Source: Polaromonas sp047303325
GTDB lineage: Bacteria; Pseudomonadota; Gammaproteobacteria; Burkholderiales; Burkholderiaceae_C
Assembly: GCF_047303325.1 (NCBI RefSeq)
Contig: NZ_JBKBEX010000016.1
Span: 1-64,000 of the forward strand
Reading direction: 5' to 3'
Length of the DNA: 64,000 nt
The notes under the pieces were generated by a model. The model saw nothing but the letters and a program-made list of their open reading frames with translations. It was not told where the DNA came from and ran no database searches. Shown piece after piece: positions 52,173 through 60,086 of the stretch. How positions within the stretch are numbered: the stretch's first letter is position 1; every line of letters starts with the position of its first letter. Position numbers and translations under genes: made by a program.

Positions 52173-53417
52173 ATGACTGAACTGCTGAAATCTTCGCTGA
52201 CACGCCGTACCGTGCTGCAGGCCGCCGCCGTGGGCGCCGTGGGCATCAACCCCGCCCTGCGCGCCGCCGTGTACGCCCAGGGATCGGACGCGCCGGAGAA
52301 AAAGGAAGTCAAGATCGGCTTCATTCCCCTGACCGACTGCGCATCGGTGGTGATGGCCTCGGTGCTGGGCATAGACCAGAAGTACGGCGTCAAGATCATC
52401 CCGACCAAGGAAGCCAGCTGGGCCGGCGTGCGCGACAAGCTGGTCAATGGCGAGCTGGACTTCGCCCACGTGCTCTACGGACTGGTCTACGGCGTGCACA
52501 TGGGCACGGCCGGCCCCAAGAAGGACATGGCCGTGCTGATGACGCTCAACAACAACGGCCAGGCGATCACGCTGTCCAAGAAGCTCGCCGACAAGGGCGC
52601 GGTGGACGGCCCCGGACTGGCCAAGCTGATGGCCAGCGACAAACGCGAATACACCTTTGCCCAGACCTTTCCCACCGGCACGCACGCCATGTGGCTTTAT
52701 TACTGGCTGGCCGCCAACGGCATCAACCCGATGAAGGACGCCAAGGTCATCACCGTGCCGCCGCCGCAAATGGTGGCCAACATGCGCGTAGGCAATATGG
52801 ACGGGTTCTGCGTGGGCGAGCCTTGGGGCCATCGCGCCATCATCGACGGCATCGGCGTGACCGCCGTGACCACCCAGGACGTCTGGAAGGACCACCCTGA
52901 AAAGGTGCTGGGTACCACAGCCGACTTCGTCAAGAAATACCCCAACACCGCGCGCGCCGTGACCGCCGCCATCATCGAGGCCGGCAAATGGATTGACGCC
53001 AGCCTCTCCAACAAGAACAAAATGGCCGAGACCGTGGCTGACAAAAGCTATGTCAACACCAGCGTCGACGCGATCAACCAGCGCATCCTGGGCCGCTACC
53101 AGAACGGCATGGGCAAGACCTGGGACGACCCCAACTACATGAAGTTCTACAACGACGGCGCGGTGAGCTTCCCTTACCTCTCCGACGGCATGTGGTTCCT
53201 CACCCAGCACAAGCGCTGGGGCCTGATCAAGGATCACCCCGACTATCTGGGCATCGCCAAACAAATCAATCACATCGACGTCTACAAGCAGGCCGCCACC
53301 GCCGCCAAGGCCAGCGTTCCCAAGGAAATCATGCGCAGCAGCAAGCTGATGGACGGCACGGTCTGGGATGGCAAGGACCCGAAAAAATACGCCGACAGCT
53401 TCAAGGTTCACGCCTAG
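52173..53417 (+). CDS. nrtA: nitrate ABC transporter substrate-binding protein
   Basis: This 414-residue protein has a Tat-type signal (SLTRRTVLQAAAVGAVGI; mature part from about residue 36). The binding domain is NrtA/CmpA-like: KEVKIGFIPLTDCASVVMAS, then KEASWAGVRDKLVNGELDFA, and GNMDGFCVGEPWGHRAI. It binds nitrate in the periplasm and delivers it to NrtB/NrtD. Because it has a signal peptide it is not a cytoplasmic NasS. It is the first gene of a sigma-54- and ANTAR-controlled operon. Confidence 0.95.
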   Translation: MTELLKSSLTRRTVLQAAAVGAVGINPALRAAVYAQGSDAPEKKEVKIGFIPLTDCASVVMASVLGIDQKYGVKIIPTKEASWAGVRDKLVNGELDFAHVLYGLVYGVHMGTAGPKKDMAVLMTLNNNGQAITLSKKLADKGAVDGPGLAKLMASDKREYTFAQTFPTGTHAMWLYYWLAANGINPMKDAKVITVPPPQMVANMRVGNMDGFCVGEPWGHRAIIDGIGVTAVTTQDVWKDHPEKVLGTTADFVKKYPNTARAVTAAIIEAGKWIDASLSNKNKMAETVADKSYVNTSVDAINQRILGRYQNGMGKTWDDPNYMKFYNDGAVSFPYLSDGMWFLTQHKRWGLIKDHPDYLGIAKQINHIDVYKQAATAAKASVPKEIMRSSKLMDGTVWDGKDPKKYADSFKVHA

Positions 53418-53472
53418 GCCCGCGCTTCGCTCCATCCAACGAACCTTCCACCCCACGCAAAGAGGTCACGCC

Positions 53473-54438
53473 ATGGTCAGTGCCGTATTCCACAGCCCGC
53501 TTGAGGCCGCCCCCGCGGCCCGCGGCGGCGACAAACCCAAAGCCAGGGATGCCGGCCCTGCTCCATCGGCGCCTACCCACAACATGACAAACCCCACCAC
53601 CACTCCCCTCGCGGCGCAGGCGGCCGCCCCCGACGCGCCGGCGCGCGCACCCTGGGATGCCTCGTTTCTCTGGCTGGCCGTGCTGCCGCCGCTGCTGGGC
53701 CTGGGCCTGCTGGTGCTGGTCTGGGAGCTGGTGTTCATGGGCACGGGCGGCAGCATCCCGTCTCCCAAGGACACCCTGATGCAGGCGGTGCAGATCTTCA
53801 GCGACCCGTTCTACAGCAAGGGCCCCAACGACCAGGGCGTGGGCTGGAACGTGCTGTCCTCGCTCAAGCGCGTGGCCATGGGCTTCGGCATGGCGGCGGT
53901 CATCGGCATCCCGGTCGGCTTCATGATCGGTCGCTTCAATTTCCTGAGCCGCATGTTCAACCCGTTGATCAGCCTGCTGCGTCCGGTCTCGCCGCTGGCC
54001 TGGCTGCCGATAGGCCTGCTGGTCTTCAAGGGCGCCAACCCGGCCGCCATCTGGACCATCTTCATCTGCTCGATCTGGCCCATGATCATCAACACCGCCG
54101 TCGGCGTGCAGCGCGTGCCGCAGGACTACATGAACGTGGCGCGCGTGCTCAAGCTCAGCGAATGGAAGATCGTCACCAAGATACTCTTTCCCGCCGTGCT
54201 GCCCTACATGCTGACCGGCGTGCGCCTGGCCGTGGGCACCGCCTGGCTGGTGATCGTCGCGGCCGAGATGCTGACCGGCGGCGTCGGCATCGGCTTCTGG
54301 GTCTGGGACGAGTGGAACAACCTCAACGTCAAGAACATCATCATCGCGATCTTCGTGATCGGCATCGTCGGCCTGGTGCTGGAATTCGCGCTGATCAAGC
54401 TGGCCACGGCCTTCACCTTCGAAGAAGTCAAGAACTGA
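53473..54438 (+). CDS. nrtB: nitrate ABC transporter permease
   Basis: This 321-residue inner-membrane permease has a 55-residue variable N-terminus, then about six helices. The EAA loop is in NVARVLKLSEWKIVTKILFPAVLP (about 225-245), and the SPLAWLPIGLLVFKGANPAA and AAEMLTGGVGIGFWVWDEWN segments mark the NrtB/TauC family. ATG 53473 follows AAAGAGG; an internal ATG at 53584 would remove most of the variable part. It pairs with the ATPase that starts 16 bases after its stop. Confidence 0.95.
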   Translation: MVSAVFHSPLEAAPAARGGDKPKARDAGPAPSAPTHNMTNPTTTPLAAQAAAPDAPARAPWDASFLWLAVLPPLLGLGLLVLVWELVFMGTGGSIPSPKDTLMQAVQIFSDPFYSKGPNDQGVGWNVLSSLKRVAMGFGMAAVIGIPVGFMIGRFNFLSRMFNPLISLLRPVSPLAWLPIGLLVFKGANPAAIWTIFICSIWPMIINTAVGVQRVPQDYMNVARVLKLSEWKIVTKILFPAVLPYMLTGVRLAVGTAWLVIVAAEMLTGGVGIGFWVWDEWNNLNVKNIIIAIFVIGIVGLVLEFALIKLATAFTFEEVKN

Positions 54439-54454
54439 ACACGGGGAAACCGCC

Positions 54455-55264
54455 ATGACATCCTTCACCACCAAGTACATCGAGATCCAGGGCGTAGCGC
54501 AGACCTTCAAGACCCGCAAGGGGCCGTTCCGCGCGCTGCAAAACATCAACCTCACCGTCGCCAAGGGCGAGTTCGTCGCGCTGATAGGCCACTCGGGCTG
54601 CGGCAAGTCCACGCTGCTGAACCTGATCGCCGGCCTGACAACGCCCACCGAGGGCAGCCTGCTGTGCGCCAACCGCGAAATCGCCGGGCCCGGCCCGGAG
54701 CGCGCCGTGGTGTTCCAGAACCACTCGCTGCTTCCCTGGCTGACCTGCTTTGAAAACGTCTACCTCGCGGTCGAGCGCGTGTTCTCGGAGACTGAAAACA
54801 AGGCGCAGCTCAAAGCGCGCACCGACGCGGCGCTGGCCATGGTCGGACTCACCGCGGCGGCGCAAAAGCGCCCCGGCGAAATCTCGGGCGGCATGAAGCA
54901 GCGCGTCGGCATCGCGCGCGCGCTGTCCATGGAGCCCAAGGTGCTGCTGCTCGACGAACCCTTCGGCGCGCTGGACGCGCTGACCCGCGCCAAGCTGCAG
55001 GACGAGCTGCTGCAGATCGTGGCCACCACGCAAAGCACGGTGGTGATGGTGACCCATGACGTCGATGAAGCGGTGCTGCTCTCCGACCGCATCGTGATGA
55101 TGACCAACGGCCCCTCGGCCACGATTGGCGAAGTGCTGCAGGTCGAGTTGCCGCGGCCCCGCTCGCGCGTGGCGCTGGCCGAAGACATCCGCTACCTGGG
55201 CTACCGCAAGGCCGTGATCGATTTTCTTTATACGCGCCAGGGCCACGTCGAAAAAGCAGCCTGA
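54455..55264 (+). CDS. nrtD: nitrate ABC transporter ATP-binding protein
   Basis: This 269-residue ATPase has Walker A GHSGCGKST (about residues 48-56), Q-loop VVFQNHSLLPWLT, signature ISGGMKQRVGIARAL, Walker B VLLLDEPFGALD and H-loop VTHDVDEA. It is single-domain, like cyanobacterial NrtD rather than NrtC, which carries a substrate-binding-like tail. It energises nitrate import through NrtB. Confidence 0.93.
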   Translation: MTSFTTKYIEIQGVAQTFKTRKGPFRALQNINLTVAKGEFVALIGHSGCGKSTLLNLIAGLTTPTEGSLLCANREIAGPGPERAVVFQNHSLLPWLTCFENVYLAVERVFSETENKAQLKARTDAALAMVGLTAAAQKRPGEISGGMKQRVGIARALSMEPKVLLLDEPFGALDALTRAKLQDELLQIVATTQSTVVMVTHDVDEAVLLSDRIVMMTNGPSATIGEVLQVELPRPRSRVALAEDIRYLGYRKAVIDFLYTRQGHVEKAA

Positions 55265-55265
55265 A

Positions 55266-55373
55266 GCTGGTAAGGATAAACCAGCAGGGGCCGCGGAACC
55301 GGCTTTGCCGGGCCGCAGGCGCAGCGCCCCCTCGGGGGGCAGCGACCCGCGCAGCGGCGGAGCGTGGGGGCCC
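55266..55373. repeat. hairpin plus G/C-rich palindromes after nrtD
   Basis: Immediately after the nrtD stop, GCTGGT and ACCAGC (55266-55285) form a 6-bp hairpin with an eight-base loop. Then CCGGC-TTT-GCCGG (55299-55311) and CCCCC-TC-GGGGGG (55327-55339) follow within a G/C-rich stretch resembling the element at the window start. It looks like a dispersed extragenic palindrome. No T run, so not an intrinsic terminator. Confidence 0.45.
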
Positions 55374-55421
55374 GTGCCGACCGTTCCGCCAATCCGCAAG
55401 TTCGCATAAGGGAGGTTTCCT

Positions 55422-57545
55422 ATGTCTGCAGTTTTGCCAGTCCACGGCGCCGACAGGATCGCGGCCGCCCGGCCCGCACGCAAAGCCGGCCCCGGCCTGT
55501 TCGGCAAGTACCGCGAAATCATCATCGCGGTGGCCTTCTTCCTGCTGTTCGACCTCGGGGTGCTGGTGCTGAACTTCTACACCTCGTTCAAGATCGACCA
55601 GGACACCGTGACCATCAATCTCTCCGGGCGCCAGCGCTATGTGTCGCAACGCGTCGCGCGAACCCTGCTGGAGCTTGACGCCACGCGCGCCGCCGGGCTT
55701 TTCTACAAGCCCGAGACTCTGGCGGAGCTGCGCTCGGGCGCCAAGATCTTCCAGATCTCGCAGGTGGCTTTTCGCGAAGGCGGCACGATTCCCGGCGGCG
55801 ACGGCAAACCCGTCTACCTGCACCCCGTGACATCCAGCCGCGGCCGCGAGCTTGAAGAGAAAGTGGAAACGCTGTGGAAACCCTACTTCGCCCTGCTCCA
55901 GCCCTTGCTGACCGGTGACAACTTCACGCAGCAGGAGCTGGCCGCCGCACTGGCCTACAGCCAGGCCAACAACAGCCAGCTGCTCAGCGCGGCCAACGAC
56001 TTCGTGACCGAAACACAGCAGATAGGCGCGTCGCGCGCCAGCGTGCTGCGCATGGTGCAAACCGGCGGCATCGTGCTGGCCCTGCTGAATTTCGCCTTCA
56101 TCCTGTTCAAGTTTTTGCGCCGGCTGAAGACCTCCGACGCCGCGATTGAAGCGGCGACCGAGGAAAACCGCGAAATCCTCGCGAGTGTGCGCGAGGGCCT
56201 GTTCCTGCTCACGCCGGGGCACCAGTTGGGCTCGCAGCTGTCCCGCTCCACCCATGCGCTGTTCGGCAAGACGCTGGTGCCGGGGCAAAACTTTTTTGAG
56301 GTGCTGTCCACGATGGTGTCCCTCAAAGCCCTCACGGACGCGCGGGACTATGTCGAGCTGCTGTTCTCCCCGCATGTGAAAGAGCAGCTGGTCCAGGGCA
56401 TCAACCCGCTTTCGGAAGTGGAACTCACCGTCGCCAACCGCCTGGGCCAGCAGACCACTCGCTACCTGTCCTTCCACTTCAACCGGGTGCAGGACGGCGC
56501 CACCGTTCGGCACCTGCTGGTCACCGTGCAGGACATCACGCAAAAGGTCGAATTGCAGGCCAGGCTCGCCAGCGAACGCCAGCGTTCGCAAAAAGAGCTG
56601 TCCATGATGCTCAAGGCCTTCGAGACCGAACCGGCCATGATGCGGGCCTTCGTCGAGCGCGCCGAGGCTTCGCTGCTCGAGGTCAACGACCTGCTGCGCA
56701 GCACCTCCTCGGCCGCCTCCGAGATCCAGGTGCTCAAGGCCGTGGACGGCGCCTACCGCCGCATCCACGCCTTCAAGGGCGACGCGGCCTCACTGGGGCT
56801 GGAAATCCTGGCCACGCTGGCCCACCAGTTCGAGAGTGAATTGCAAAAACTCAAGGACAGCGGCGCGGCTACCGGCGACGCCCTGCTGGCCCTGCCCTTG
56901 CCGCTGGAAGACCTGCTCTCCAAGGTGGGCGCCTTCAAGGCCCTGAGCCAGAAACGCTCCGGCGAGGGCACGTCGCCCCGGCAAGCGAACTCGCCGGAGA
57001 GCCTGCGTGCCGCGCTGTCACAACTGGTGGCCGAGGTGGCCGCTGACTGCGGCAAGCGTGTGAAGGCCGAGCTGCGCATGGACGGCGCACCGGAGGTACC
57101 GCCGGCCAAGATGGACCTGGTGCGCGAGATTGCCATCCAGCTGCTGCGCAATGCCGTGGTGCACGGCGTGGAAACACCGGCTGCACGGCAGGCCGCCGGC
57201 AAAACCGCCGAGGGCCAGGTCAGCGTGGTGCTGGGCCCTGATGAATCCGGCCAATGGCAGCTCACGGTTCGCGACGACGGCGCCGGCCTGAACGCTGCAG
57301 ACGTGCGCCGCCGCCTGCTGGAGCTGGGCTGGTACAACGCCGAGCAGCTGCAGAGCTTCAGCGACAAGCAGATCGTCGCGAATATTTTCAAGCCCGGTTT
57401 TTCCACCGCGGGTGGCACTTCGCGGCATGCCGGCCGCGGTGTCGGCCTGGACCTGGTGCAGGCCAACGTGCAAAGCCTGGGCGCGCGCCTGCTGCTGTCG
57501 AGCACACCCGGCCAGCACACCGAATTCCGGGTCGTGTTTTCCTGA
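55422..57545 (+). CDS. PilJ/PAS/Hpt/HATPase membrane sensor kinase
   Basis: This 707-residue kinase has TM1 at 32-53, a periplasmic PilJ-type (nitrate-sensor-like) domain opening NLSGRQRYVSQRVARTLLEL (about 68-87), TM2 at about 214-232, and a PAS-like region (240-365). An Hpt follows with phosphorylatable His449 in RRIHAFKGDAASLGL, then a CheA-type HATPase (N box LLRNAVVHGVE near 577, DDGAG near 618, GRGVGLDL near 670). No CheW-like domain and no HisKA are seen. It has a strong ribosome site (GGGAGG). CheY and CheX genes follow, and the nitrate importer lies upstream, so nitrate sensing is a good inference. Confidence 0.88.
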   Translation: MSAVLPVHGADRIAAARPARKAGPGLFGKYREIIIAVAFFLLFDLGVLVLNFYTSFKIDQDTVTINLSGRQRYVSQRVARTLLELDATRAAGLFYKPETLAELRSGAKIFQISQVAFREGGTIPGGDGKPVYLHPVTSSRGRELEEKVETLWKPYFALLQPLLTGDNFTQQELAAALAYSQANNSQLLSAANDFVTETQQIGASRASVLRMVQTGGIVLALLNFAFILFKFLRRLKTSDAAIEAATEENREILASVREGLFLLTPGHQLGSQLSRSTHALFGKTLVPGQNFFEVLSTMVSLKALTDARDYVELLFSPHVKEQLVQGINPLSEVELTVANRLGQQTTRYLSFHFNRVQDGATVRHLLVTVQDITQKVELQARLASERQRSQKELSMMLKAFETEPAMMRAFVERAEASLLEVNDLLRSTSSAASEIQVLKAVDGAYRRIHAFKGDAASLGLEILATLAHQFESELQKLKDSGAATGDALLALPLPLEDLLSKVGAFKALSQKRSGEGTSPRQANSPESLRAALSQLVAEVAADCGKRVKAELRMDGAPEVPPAKMDLVREIAIQLLRNAVVHGVETPAARQAAGKTAEGQVSVVLGPDESGQWQLTVRDDGAGLNAADVRRRLLELGWYNAEQLQSFSDKQIVANIFKPGFSTAGGTSRHAGRGVGLDLVQANVQSLGARLLLSSTPGQHTEFRVVFS

Positions 57546-57608
57546 GGCCGCCCCCCATGACCCCATCCCCAACATTCCCAACATTCCCAACCCCCAAGGA
57601 GGCTCACC

Positions 57609-57980
57609 ATGCGATTGCTGATTGTTGACGACTCCAACATGATCCGCACCCGCATCTCGCGCGTGGTGCAAAACGGCGGCATCAAGGGCATCGTGCTCGC
57701 GGGCCTGGCCAGAAACGGCAACGAGGCCGTGCGGCTGGCTCGCGCGACCCGGCCCGAAGTCGTCACCATGGACCTGACCATGCCCGAGATGGACGGCGTC
57801 GAATGCATTTCCGCGCTGCTCAAGCTGGACCCGGCCGTCAAGATCCTGGTGGTCAGCGCGCTCAGCGACAAGTCGACGGCCATCCAGGCGCTCAAGCTGG
57901 GCGCACGCGGCTTCGTCGCCAAACCCTTCACCGATGAAGAGCTGCAGATGGCATTGCTCGACATCGCCGACATGCGCTAA
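57609..57980 (+). CDS. single-domain CheY-like response regulator
   Basis: This 123-residue receiver is complete: acidic pair D7-D8, phospho-acceptor D55 in VVTMDLTMPEMDG, and K105 in GFVAKPF. No output domain, so it must act by protein contact. It is 63 bases after the kinase and 11 before cheX, and is the obvious acceptor from His449 of that kinase. A good ribosome site (AAGGAGG at 57596-57602) precedes it. Confidence 0.95.
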   Translation: MRLLIVDDSNMIRTRISRVVQNGGIKGIVLAGLARNGNEAVRLARATRPEVVTMDLTMPEMDGVECISALLKLDPAVKILVVSALSDKSTAIQALKLGARGFVAKPFTDEELQMALLDIADMR

Positions 57981-57991
57981 GGAGGGCTGCT

Positions 57992-58450
57992 ATGGCCACA
58001 CTCAACGAAAACGACCTCAAGCTGTTTGTCGACTCGATCCGGCATTACCTGAAAGTCACCACCCGGCAGGAGCCGCAGATCACCTCGGCCTACCTCGGCT
58101 CGGGCGATATCGAGGGCTTTGAATTCAACGGCATCGTGGCCTTTTCGGGCAGCCACAACGGCCATGTGATGGTCTCCATGCCGGGCAAGCTGGTGCGTGA
58201 AATTTTGCTGCTGCAGCATGAAACCGACCTCAGCGACGGCAACCTGCTGGACGCCGTGGGCGAGATCGCCAACACGCTGGCCGGCAACGCGCGCAAGGCC
58301 CTGGGCTCCGAGCTGCAGATTTCAGTGCCCGTCAAGATGCAGGGCACGCAGGGCATGAAGGCCAGAGTGCGCACCCGCCCCTACGTCATCACGCTGCGCT
58401 GGAACCACTATTCGGCCATGGTCTGCGTCGACATGGACCGCAAAAACTGA
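57992..58450 (+). CDS. CheX-type phosphatase
   Basis: This 152-residue protein has the CheX signature DAVGEIANTLAGNARKALG (about residues 87-105), with the catalytic E91 and N94 of ExxN. CheX dimers hydrolyse the aspartyl phosphate of CheY. Next to a kinase with an Hpt and a single CheY it would complete a phosphorylation/dephosphorylation switch. No flagellar or receptor gene is nearby. Confidence 0.92.
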   Translation: MATLNENDLKLFVDSIRHYLKVTTRQEPQITSAYLGSGDIEGFEFNGIVAFSGSHNGHVMVSMPGKLVREILLLQHETDLSDGNLLDAVGEIANTLAGNARKALGSELQISVPVKMQGTQGMKARVRTRPYVITLRWNHYSAMVCVDMDRKN

Positions 58451-58469
58451 ACTGAATTCCCGCCAGGGC

Positions 58470-58484
58470 GCACGTATTTTGTGC
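58470..58484. promoter_or_regulatory. NtrC-like binding dyad upstream of narK
   Basis: GCACGTATTTTGTGC is a perfect GCAC-N7-GTGC dyad flanked by C and G. Its centre is about 103 bp upstream of the predicted sigma-54 start, the usual NtrC activation distance. Confidence 0.7.
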
Positions 58485-58553
58485 GACGCACCAAAAGAAA
58501 CCAGAAAACGGGCTGAAACCGCGCTGCAAGGGTGCGTTTTGCACGCCCCAAGG

Positions 58554-58569
58554 TGGCACGCTTTTCGCA
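58554..58569 (+). promoter_or_regulatory. sigma-54 promoter of narK
   Basis: TGGCACGCTTTTCGCA has GG-N10-GC spacing and the full TGGCACG -24 box; the -12 box is TCGCA instead of TTGCA. Predicted +1 is about 58580, leaving a 32-base leader. Confidence 0.75.
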
Positions 58570-58611
58570 CTGATTTTGTGAGTCAACCATCTCACAGAAA
58601 GAGCTTGCACC

Positions 58612-59826
58612 ATGGCGGGGTTTCGTAATTTTCTCAAGGCAGGTCACGCACCCACGCTGGGCGCGGCATTTTTTTACTTCGCCTTCTCATGTTGCATCTG
58701 GGTCATGAACGGGGCCATGGCCCCTTTCATTTCGGAAACCTACAACCTTTCGCCCACCCAGAAGGGGGTGATGCTCTCGGTGCCCATTTTCGCCGGCGCG
58801 CTGATGCGCTTTCCGCTGGGCGTGCTGGCCCAGTACATAGGCCGCAAGAGCGCCACGCTGGTGGAAATGGGCCTGATCATGGTGGCCCTGCTGTTCGGCT
58901 ATTTCGTCGTCGACTCCTACAGCAGCCTGCTGGCCATGGGCGTGCTGCTGGGCATTGCCGGCGCCAGCTTCGGCGTCGCGCTCAGCCTGGGTTCGGGCTC
59001 CTTCCCTCCCCGTTACAAAGGCCTGGCCATGGGCCTGGTCGGCGCGGGAAATGTGGGCACCGCCGTCTCGGTGCTGGTTGCGCCCGCGCTGGCCCAGCGC
59101 TTCGGCTGGCAGTCGGTCTACGGCATTGCCGCCGCGGCCATGCTGCTGCCGATGATCGCGATGATTCTTTTTGCCAAAGAACCCGATGATGTAGACAGCC
59201 ATGCCACGCTGCGCGAGCACGTCGCCTGCCTGTTCGAGAAAGACGGCTGGGCCTTCAGCCTGATCTACGCCGTGAGTTTCGGCGGCTTCATCGGCCTGGC
59301 CACGTTTTTGCCCTCCTACTACTACGACCAGTTCGGCGTCAGCAAGGTGCAGGCAGGCCAGTTGTCCATGCTGGCGGCCTTCATGGGCGCGGCGCTGCGC
59401 ATCTTCGGCGGCTGGATTTCCGACCGCTGGGGCGGCGTCAACACCCTGAGCGTGGTGCTGCTCACCATCGCCGGCACGCTGATCGCCTGCGGCCTGGCCG
59501 GCGGCTCCCTGGCCGCTACCACGCTGCTGGTGATGCTGTGCTTTGCCGCCCTGGGCGCAGGCAACGGCGCCCTCTTCCAGCTCGTGCCCCTGCGCTGGCC
59601 CCTGGCCACCGCGGTGGCCGGCTCCATGATCGGCGAAATAGGCGCCCTCGGCGGCGGCCTGGTGCCCAACGCCATGGGTATCTCCAAGCAGTATGCAGGG
59701 ACGTATATGTGGGGGTTCTTCTTTTTTGCGGCTTTGGCGCTGGGGATGTTGGTGATGCTGAGGGTTATGCAGATTCGGTGGACGCGGACCTGGGCTGAAA
59801 AGGGCGGTCGCGCGCGCAGCGCGTGA
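58612..59826 (+). CDS. narK: nitrate/nitrite MFS transporter
   Basis: This 404-residue protein has 12 predicted helices. The nitrate/nitrite porter signature is visible in RYKGLAMGLVGAGNVGTAVS (about residues 138-157), with the second near AALGAGNGALFQLVPLRWP, and the helix-2 loop QYIGRKSATLVEMG. It imports nitrate or exports nitrite. Its last eight codons (GGRARSA and stop) are made by a 27-base repeat that recurs 119 bases further on. It is preceded by a sigma-54 promoter and an NtrC-like site. Confidence 0.94.
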   Translation: MAGFRNFLKAGHAPTLGAAFFYFAFSCCIWVMNGAMAPFISETYNLSPTQKGVMLSVPIFAGALMRFPLGVLAQYIGRKSATLVEMGLIMVALLFGYFVVDSYSSLLAMGVLLGIAGASFGVALSLGSGSFPPRYKGLAMGLVGAGNVGTAVSVLVAPALAQRFGWQSVYGIAAAAMLLPMIAMILFAKEPDDVDSHATLREHVACLFEKDGWAFSLIYAVSFGGFIGLATFLPSYYYDQFGVSKVQAGQLSMLAAFMGAALRIFGGWISDRWGGVNTLSVVLLTIAGTLIACGLAGGSLAATTLLVMLCFAALGAGNGALFQLVPLRWPLATAVAGSMIGEIGALGGGLVPNAMGISKQYAGTYMWGFFFFAALALGMLVMLRVMQIRWTRTWAEKGGRARSA

Positions 59827-59945
59827 TCAGCGAAGCTGACAAGCGCAACGCGCTTGACCGTCCTTTCAGCGAAGGCTCACTTTGCGCAGCAAAGTTAAGC
59901 GAAGCGTGCCGTAGCTAGAAGGGCGGTCGCGCGCGCAGCGCGTGA
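59800..59945. repeat. 27-base direct repeat with internal palindromes
   Basis: The sequence AAGGGCGGTCGCGCGCGCAG, continued by CGCGTGA, occurs at 59800-59826 (overlapping the narK stop) and again at 59919-59945. Between them lie TCAGC-GAA-GCTGA, CAAGCG-CAACG-CGCTTG, and GACCGTCC, which can pair with the GGGCGGTC of the first copy (7 of 8). It resembles a REP/BIME-type cluster. Confidence 0.65.
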
Positions 59946-59956
59946 AGAAGGCCGGT

Positions 59957-60075
59957 TCTTGCTCCGGCGGTGCGCCCTTCTCTTAATCCCGCTGGCCGGG
60001 GGTTGCCTGGCCAACTGAACTAAGAAGAGGAAGGAGGAGGATGAGGAGGCAGAGAGCGCGCCCGCCGGAGCAAGA
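59957..60075. repeat. 14-bp perfect inverted repeat bounding 91 bases
   Basis: TCTTGCTCCGGCGG (59957-59970) and CCGCCGGAGCAAGA (60062-60075) flank a purine-rich, non-coding interior. The ends sit just before the stop of the leftward PP2C-kinase gene. It may be a miniature mobile element or a large hairpin between convergent genes. Confidence 0.6.
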
Positions 60076-60086
60076 CCCGGCAATGA

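Noticed and set aside
55266..55285. Hairpin after nrtD with AAGGAT in its loop as a third ANTAR site
   Set aside because: The loop is eight bases, not six, and there is no partner hairpin or terminator.
58501..58600. ANTAR hairpins before narK (TGC-AAGGGT-GCG)
   Set aside because: The stem is only three pairs, no second hairpin fits, and it lies upstream of the predicted transcript start.
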